From contig NZ_LQMT02000011.1 of the NCBI RefSeq assembly GCF_001620365.2, positions 89,264 to 153,263 of the forward strand: 64,000 nt of DNA. Direction: 5' to 3'. Below are positions 59,168-64,000 of this stretch, one piece after another. This DNA is from Amycolatopsis keratiniphila subsp. keratiniphila (GTDB lineage Bacteria > Actinomycetota > Actinomycetes > Mycobacteriales > Pseudonocardiaceae). The position numbers and the translations under genes are program-made. The notes beneath the pieces were generated by a model that did not search any database, was not told where the DNA came from, and saw nothing but the letters and a program-made list of their open reading frames with translations. Each line of letters opens with the position of its first letter. Within the stretch, counting starts at the first letter, position 1.

Positions 59168-61606
59168 TCAGTCTTCGTCCACTACCCGTACCGTTCCCGC
59201 GGTTCCATCGATGGTGATCAGCTGGCCGGTGGTGATCTCGTGGGTGGCGTCGCGGACGCAGATGACGGCAGGGATGCCGTACTCTCTGGCGACCGTGGGG
59301 CCGTGTGCGACCGGTGAGCCGGTTTCGGTGACCAGGCCCGCGGTGGTCAAGAACAGCGGGGTCCATCCGGGGTCGGTGGTCGGCGCAACGAGGATTTCGC
59401 CGGGCTCGATGTACGCACCGGCCGGATCCCGGATCACCCGGGCCCTCCCGGTCGCCTGGCCCGCCGCGCCGGCCATGCCGGTCAGCACGCCGTCTTGGAC
59501 CGGCCCCGGCGGGACAAGCGCTTCCACGTCGGTTCCATCGGAGAGCAGGGCACCCGGGACAGTGGAGCGCCGTAGCTCCCGTCGGTGGTCCGCGCGGCGT
59601 GAGGCGACCAGTCGACGATGGTCGGTGGCGTCATGGACGGCCGCGCGTGCTTCGTCGAGTGTGAGGAACATGATGTCGTCGCGGCTCTCCAGCAGGCCGC
59701 GCGACACAAGATCATCACCGACGAGGAGGAGTTGGCGCCGGGAGGCTTGGATCGCGGGCAGCCACGCGAACTTTCCGATCTCCCGCAGGCCGGTGAGCTT
59801 ACGCGACCGGCGCATGAGGAAGGTCGCGATCCGCCCGCGGACCGGCCGCCGGCGCCGAGCCCGGTGGGACAGCGTCTCGATCATCGCCTCGGCCTTGTGC
59901 GCGGCTTGGCGAAAACGTCGGTCCGGGGCAAGCTCGGGGTCGTCGACCCGGAGGTAGTTGGCGATCGTGGCGAACAACGGCGCCGGATCCTCGTCCCAGC
60001 GGGGCATGCCGACATCGATCTCGGCGGCCGCGCGCATACCGTACCTGTCGAGGAACCCGGCCATGCCGATGTCGGGTAGCTGCCCGGTGCGATACCGCGC
60101 CGCCAGTTCGTCAGGTGGGATGCCGAGGAAGATGTCGCGGTGCTTGCGCGCGTTCACCGCGAGGTTCCAGAGGAGCAGGTCCATCTCGGTGGTCACGTTG
60201 TGGGGCATGCCGCCCAGGACGATGTCGAGTTCTTCGTTGGAGGCGATGCCTTTCAGCAGACCGGAGGGCGCCGCGCCGAGGAAGATCCCGGCCATCAAGG
60301 GACCCATGAGCCCCAGCATGCCGTGGCTCATGATCGCCCGGTGTGAGTCCTCGATGACCCACCTCATGCGTTCCGCCGTGGTGGCCGAGTTCGAGGGCGG
60401 TACGGTCAGGCGCCGGATCTCCTCGACCGCACGGTACGAGCGGACACGCGCCGCGTCCGGGCGGGCGACGCTCGACGCGATTCCGGCGACCATGCTCGGC
60501 GCCAGCAACGCCGTGGCCCTGAGGATGTTGCCCAGCCGGAACGGAAGACCACGCCGCGGCGCGAAGCGGGGATCGGTCATCATGTGCTCGACGGCCCCTT
60601 GCACTCGCGGCCCGTACACCTGCAAAGACGTCGACAAGCGTTTGCGCATGGCCTTGTGCCGGACGAAGTCGGTCAGGTCGAAATAGAGCCGTCCACCGAT
60701 GGGGACCATCCGAGGCAGCGGATCCCGCGGATCACCATGGACCCCGTGCGCGTGGAACCACAGCGCCGATCCGGCCTTCAGCAGCGAGATCCCCATCGGC
60801 GTGCAGGGACGGAGCATTCCCTGGATATGGCCGAACTCGAGATACAGCCGGGTCTCACCCGTTTCCGGTGGCAACGGGAACAGGGTGGTGATCGGCCGTG
60901 ACTGCAGCAACCACAGCACGCCGTCGGAATCGATCGCCCACTCGATGTCCTGTGGAGAGCCGAAATGCCGTTGCAGGCGCAAGCCGGCGTCCCGGAGTTG
61001 CTCGAGCTCCTGCGTACCGAGACATCCTTCGGGCAGCTGTGGCACGGTTCGCGCGTGCCCGAGAACATAGTGATCGGGCACAACAGTGCCGTCGACGACC
61101 GCCGTTCCCAAACCTGGAGCGGCGTCGACGATCATCTCGGTGCGGCAACCCGTGATCGGGTTGGCGGTGAACAGAACACCTGCCACCACGGGGTCGATCA
61201 TCCGCTGAATCACCACCGCCATGGCGGCGTCGTCGATACCAGCGGAGGCGCGGTAGGCCACGGCCCGGTCGGAATGCAGGGAATCCCAGCACTTGTGGAT
61301 GGCATCGACGAGCGACGCGGGCCCGTTGACGCCGAGAAAGGTGTCCTGCTGACCGGCGAAGCTGGCGTCCGGCAGATCTTCGGCTGTCGCGCTGGAACGC
61401 ACCGCGACCGGGCCGCCGCCAAGCCGCTCGTAGGCGCCGATCACCTCGTTCTCGGGGAGGTCTCGCGACGAATACGCCTCGACGGTCAAGCAGAAGCCGT
61501 CCGGGACACGCTCACCAACCTTGATCATCTCACCGAGGCCGGCGGCCTTCCCTCCTACCAGGTCGATCATCGACGCATCGATCTCGGACAGACGGATCAG
61601 TTTCAT
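59168..61606 (-). CDS. PEP-synthase-type phosphotransferase, rifampin phosphotransferase (Rph)-like
   Basis: 812 aa with three domains in order: ATP-grasp (about 1-300, VGGKAAGLGEMIKVGERVPD, VRSSATAEDLPDASFAGQQD), a central helical substrate domain (about 310-690), and a C-terminal swivelling His domain (about 720-812, TDPGWTPLFLTTAGLVTETG, SPVAHGPTVAREYGIPAVI), where His is the phospho-carrier. The domain order ATP-grasp, middle, His matches Rph and differs from PpsA, which has an extra PEP-binding domain. Rph inactivates rifamycins by phosphorylation. Start ATG 61606 preceded by AGGAGAG. Confidence 0.85.
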   Translation of the reverse strand: MKLIRLSEIDASMIDLVGGKAAGLGEMIKVGERVPDGFCLTVEAYSSRDLPENEVIGAYERLGGGPVAVRSSATAEDLPDASFAGQQDTFLGVNGPASLVDAIHKCWDSLHSDRAVAYRASAGIDDAAMAVVIQRMIDPVVAGVLFTANPITGCRTEMIVDAAPGLGTAVVDGTVVPDHYVLGHARTVPQLPEGCLGTQELEQLRDAGLRLQRHFGSPQDIEWAIDSDGVLWLLQSRPITTLFPLPPETGETRLYLEFGHIQGMLRPCTPMGISLLKAGSALWFHAHGVHGDPRDPLPRMVPIGGRLYFDLTDFVRHKAMRKRLSTSLQVYGPRVQGAVEHMMTDPRFAPRRGLPFRLGNILRATALLAPSMVAGIASSVARPDAARVRSYRAVEEIRRLTVPPSNSATTAERMRWVIEDSHRAIMSHGMLGLMGPLMAGIFLGAAPSGLLKGIASNEELDIVLGGMPHNVTTEMDLLLWNLAVNARKHRDIFLGIPPDELAARYRTGQLPDIGMAGFLDRYGMRAAAEIDVGMPRWDEDPAPLFATIANYLRVDDPELAPDRRFRQAAHKAEAMIETLSHRARRRRPVRGRIATFLMRRSRKLTGLREIGKFAWLPAIQASRRQLLLVGDDLVSRGLLESRDDIMFLTLDEARAAVHDATDHRRLVASRRADHRRELRRSTVPGALLSDGTDVEALVPPGPVQDGVLTGMAGAAGQATGRARVIRDPAGAYIEPGEILVAPTTDPGWTPLFLTTAGLVTETGSPVAHGPTVAREYGIPAVICVRDATHEITTGQLITIDGTAGTVRVVDED

Positions 61607-61625
61607 CTCTCCTCCTGTGGTGAGC

Positions 61626-62153
61626 TCAGGTGATTCGGCGGCTGGTTCGATACGCCATCGCGGCGAGGAGCGCCGGCGATCCGATGCCGCACGGGATCGT
61701 GTGTTCAGCGTGGCCGAGGAGCAGGGTTCCGGCGAAGGCAAGGAGAAGCCCGACCCAGTACCGCGCCGCTAGAGCTGCAGTGTTCTTCTTTGCCGGTGCG
61801 GTATCGAGATGCCGCCGGTAGAGCGCGGTCCAGACCTCCAGCTGACCCCATGGCGGTGAGTCCATGGCGGACCGATGGCGAAGGACGGTCGTCCCGGCTG
61901 CCGGAATGGCCATGTCGGTGGACCAGCCCGGCCGCGGCAAGGACCCGCAGAGCCGAGGCGACTGCCTGCCGGCCGGCTCGCAGCCGCCGGTGGAGATCGT
62001 CGAGCGAGCACGGGGCTTCGACCAGGATGTCCAGGGTGTCGACCACGTGGGTCGACTGACCAGCCGGGCCAGCTCTGCGGTGGTGTGATCGGACACTGGC
62101 CGTAGATCCCCTTCCCGCGTCGGGATGGTTGGGCCTACACGATAGGCGCGCAT
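61626..62153 (-). pseudogene. Frameshifted winged-helix regulator
   Basis: Three pieces in two frames make one winged-helix protein: start MRAYRVGPTIPTREGDLRPV in frame 1; HTH core VVDTLDILVEAPCSLDDLHR, RRLRAGRQAVASALRVLAAA in frame 2; then GQLEVWTALYRRHLDTAPAK and a C-terminal two-helix membrane part (YWVGLLLAFAGTLLLGHAEH) in frame 1 again. The pattern LARLVS..VVDTLDILVEAP needs one shift near 62040 and one near 61870. Either a recent double frameshift or sequencing errors. It lies immediately downstream of the rph-like gene's promoter. Confidence 0.65.
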
Positions 62154-62259
62154 TGTCGACCTTGACGTTTTCTCAACGGGGTTGGACCGGCCGGACGAAG
62201 CCGGTTCACCCGGTCTCCGGTGCCGTCCCGACTTCTGCAGGAGTATCGAGCGAGCCGCG

Positions 62260-62466
62260 TCACCCGTCGGGATCATCGCGGGGACCCGCACGCTTACCCG
62301 TCAGGGCGAGCCATAACAGGCTGAAGCCTGTGATCGCCAGGCCTAACGTGTCGGTCCACTGTCCCGTGAACTCACTGTTGACCCAGCCGAGCACCGCGGG
62401 AAGCTGCAGATACCAGTAACGCCGCGGAATGCCGCCGAGCAGCACCATGAACAGCACCGCGAACAC
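62260..62466 (-). CDS. Small two-helix membrane protein downstream of the CPA1 antiporter
   Basis: 68 aa, GTG start. Helices FAVLFMVLLGGIPRRYWYLQ and GLAITGFSLLWLALTG, with a charged C-terminus. It starts 21 nt after the antiporter stop, so it belongs to the same transcript. Function unknown. Confidence 0.6.
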   Translation of the reverse strand: MFAVLFMVLLGGIPRRYWYLQLPAVLGWVNSEFTGQWTDTLGLAITGFSLLWLALTGKRAGPRDDPDG

Positions 62467-62487
62467 CAGGGGGGTTGACGGTGCCCA

Positions 62488-63699
62488 TCAAGAACTTTCT
62501 TTCTGTGCCTGGGCTTCCGGGCGTCCTGTCGGCAGGTTGTCGGGTGGTTCGATTCTGAGTGCCTTGGCGACGGGGACGTCGGTGGAGGAGTGCAGGACGA
62601 TCGACAAGGCGATCGTGATGGCGACGAGGTCGAAGACGTGTTCCCCGGCGGGAATCCCGGCCTGGAGCGCGAGCAGGCCGTAGACGACGGACGCGAAACC
62701 CTTCGGCCCGAACCAGGCGGCGACTGATCGTTCCCGTGCGGGCAGTGGAGTGCGGATCAGGGAGAACATCATCGCGGCCGGCCGGATCAGCACGATGGCG
62801 ATGATCGCGACGGCCCAGTCACCGAAGCTGAGATGTGAGAGCCGCTCGGGGGTGATGAGAGCGCCGAACACGAGCAGGGCGGCGAACTTCGTCGTTTCCG
62901 AGAGCAGGTCACCGAAGTGTTCGAAGTGCTCGGCCGAGACGCGGTCCATCGTCGCCAATGTGGCGCCGGCGGCGAACGCGGCGAGGTACGGGTTCGCGTG
63001 GGTGAGGTGGCAGGTCGCGTAGAGGATGACCGCGACCGCGAGCGGCCCCAGCGCTTGGAGGCGTGGTTCGGCGGTCAGGACTTTCAGCCGCCAGGCGAGC
63101 GCGATGACCGCGGGAATGGCGACACCGAGTACGAGACCGGCTACGAGTTCGACCGCGATCCCACCGAAATCGGTGTCCCGGTTCGCGGCGGTGGCCAGGA
63201 AGATGAGTACGAACGGCAGCGCCAAACCGTCGTTGAGCCCGGATTCGACATTAAGAAGCCTGCGCAGGCGCAGCGGTACGTCCGTCCGGCCGACGATGGC
63301 CGAGGCGAAGACCGGGTCGGTCGGGGAGAGGATGGCGCCGATCAGGAACGAGGTCGTCCAGTCCAAACCGGTGAGGTAATGGGTGGGCACGGCGATTCCG
63401 ACCATGGTCAAGGGCATCGCCAAGCCGAGTGCGCGACCGGAGAGCCGCCAACCTTCCTTCAGAGAGGGCAGGCTCGCGCGCTGGCCATCGGTGAACAGCA
63501 CAGTGAAGAGGGCCAAATCGGCGAGCCCGGTCACGAACGCGCCGTTCGAGGGAATGTCGACCAGCCCGAAGCCGCCCTGCCCGATCAGCGCACCGGCGAC
63601 CAGGAACAGCAACGCCGTTGACAGAACCGTCCGGGCCGCGAGCCCGGACAGAGACACGCTGATCAACAGCACCAGACCGAACGCCAAAGCGAGCGCCAT
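62488..63699 (-). CDS. CPA1-type monovalent cation/proton antiporter
   Basis: 403 aa from ATG 63699; GTG 63702 or 63714 are possible. About 12 membrane helices. Family motifs: ILSPTDPVFASAIVGRTDVP (TDP ion site), LRLRRLLNVESGLNDGLALP (ESGLND), and GPKGFASVVYGLLALQAGIP. CPA1 proteins exchange Na+ or K+ for H+ in pH and salt homeostasis. The transporter leader element (63746-63788) ends 47 nt before its start, as for the other two transporters. Confidence 0.92.
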   Translation of the reverse strand: MALALAFGLVLLISVSLSGLAARTVLSTALLFLVAGALIGQGGFGLVDIPSNGAFVTGLADLALFTVLFTDGQRASLPSLKEGWRLSGRALGLAMPLTMVGIAVPTHYLTGLDWTTSFLIGAILSPTDPVFASAIVGRTDVPLRLRRLLNVESGLNDGLALPFVLIFLATAANRDTDFGGIAVELVAGLVLGVAIPAVIALAWRLKVLTAEPRLQALGPLAVAVILYATCHLTHANPYLAAFAAGATLATMDRVSAEHFEHFGDLLSETTKFAALLVFGALITPERLSHLSFGDWAVAIIAIVLIRPAAMMFSLIRTPLPARERSVAAWFGPKGFASVVYGLLALQAGIPAGEHVFDLVAITIALSIVLHSSTDVPVAKALRIEPPDNLPTGRPEAQAQKESS

Positions 63700-63745
63700 C
63701 ACAACCCCGTCCACGTCGAACGGCCCACCCGGCATGGATGGGTCG

Positions 63746-63788
63746 TGCCGACCAGACTTCCCGGCGCTCCGCGCGTAAAGATGCCGTA
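63746..63788 (-). promoter_or_regulatory. Shared transporter leader element, copy 3
   Basis: Minus-strand: ATACGGCATCTTTACGCGC, GGAG, core GCCGGGAAGTCTGGTCGGC. Core identical to copies 1 and 2. It lies 47 nt from the CPA1 start and back to back with copy 4. Confidence 0.72.
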
Positions 63789-63873
63789 TGGAAGCCGCGG
63801 ACGCAAACCAGCGCCGCGCCGGGGCAGTAGTCCAGCGGGCCGAAGGTCCCTGGCGCCAGGCGGAGAGCGGGAG

Positions 63874-63911
63874 TACCTTTCCTGCAGGTGCGCCGGGAAG
63901 CCTGGTCGGCA
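63874..63911 (+). promoter_or_regulatory. Shared transporter leader element, copy 4
   Basis: Plus-strand: TACCTTTCCTGCAGG, then TGC, then GCCGGGAAGCCTGGTCGGC; differs from the other cores by one base (T to C). It ends 33 nt before the ATG at 63944. The T-to-C change keeps the CCGG/CUGG stem and alters only the loop, which argues for RNA-level conservation. Confidence 0.68.
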
Positions 63912-63943
63912 GTGATGTTCGCCGTCCGGGAAGGGAACGACCC

Positions 63944-64000
63944 ATGCGCAGCGTCACCGGGGAACCTCACGCCGCCGTTCAGGCCGCCGGTTTGAGCAAG
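63944..64000 (+). CDS. N-terminus of a gene cut by the window edge
   Basis: 19 codons visible: MRSVTGEPHAAVQAAGLSK, preceded by AAGGGA at 9-nt spacing. Too short to assign; AVQAAGLSK would suit the start of an ABC-transporter ATPase, but this is weak. It has leader copy 4, so like the other three genes it may encode a transporter component. Confidence 0.5.
   Translation, partial: MRSVTGEPHAAVQAAGLSK

Overview
The window is high-GC actinobacterial DNA with dense, often 4-nt-overlapping genes and frequent GTG starts. Gene content (a short SARP-type regulator, an ECF sigma pair, a GtfA/E-like glycosyltransferase, a rifampin-phosphotransferase-like enzyme, an MtrAB-like two-component system, many TetR/GntR/PucR regulators) and the recurring GTCCGTGAAGGCCTCC palindromes suggest a Pseudonocardiales chromosome, most like Amycolatopsis. 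The genus is inferred; no rRNA or housekeeping marker is present. I saw no tRNA, rRNA, CRISPR array, complete insertion sequence or prophage.

Layout. 1-8.5 kb: 5' part of a MoxR ATPase gene, a secreted Hint-domain polymorphic toxin with a coupled immunity candidate, two surface or membrane proteins, a membrane-anchored pseudokinase with an extracellular fibronectin-like domain, and an exported FnIII protein. 8.6-14.9 kb: signalling block with a histidine kinase and response regulator, a truncated SARP fused by ATGA overlap to a short LuxR-type regulator, a second related response regulator, and an ECF sigma factor with its membrane partner. 15-21 kb: GT-C glycosyltransferase, a frameshifted membrane-protein gene, fragments of WD40 and S66-peptidase genes, a serine hydrolase, a MerR regulator and an FAD oxidoreductase. 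21.3-27 kb: a catabolic operon (two amidohydrolases, SRPBCC protein, type I extradiol dioxygenase, FAH-type hydrolase) divergent from a GntR regulator with a perfect palindrome between. 27-30 kb: a TetR gene and a DUF308/flavin disulfide reductase operon that share one operator sequence. 30.2-37 kb: a coupled operon (amidohydrolase, M19 dipeptidase, DAO-type oxidase, RidA, PucR regulator) that reads as D-amino-acid or dipeptide catabolism, divergent from a second serine hydrolase. 37.4-42.6 kb: TetR/SDR pair, a GlsB-type membrane protein, a decayed LuxR-type regulator and small proteins.

42.6-51.6 kb is the most striking part. An OmpR-type regulator, its kinase and a tiny lipoprotein are surrounded by seven copies of an 18-bp direct-repeat element (CGTMAGG-N4-CGTCAGG), each correctly oriented upstream of a small gene or operon: a DUF4440 protein with a K+ channel, two 71-aa three-helix-bundle paralogues, two paralogous helical proteins, an SPW-repeat membrane protein and a DUF6292 protein. 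This looks like a self-contained local regulon.

51.8-64 kb is an ion and pH homeostasis region: an ArsB/NhaD-type antiporter, a coupled SulP transporter and beta-carbonic anhydrase, and a CPA1-type antiporter, with two paralogous CBS-pair proteins beside the first two transporters. All three transporter genes, and a gene running off the right end, have the same unexplained leader element (core GCCGGGAAGYCTGGTCGGC) in their 5' regions, a candidate structured RNA. Between them lie a TetR-controlled glycosyltransferase operon and a PEP-synthase/rifampin-phosphotransferase-like gene. Several genes in the window are broken, consistent with ongoing gene turnover.
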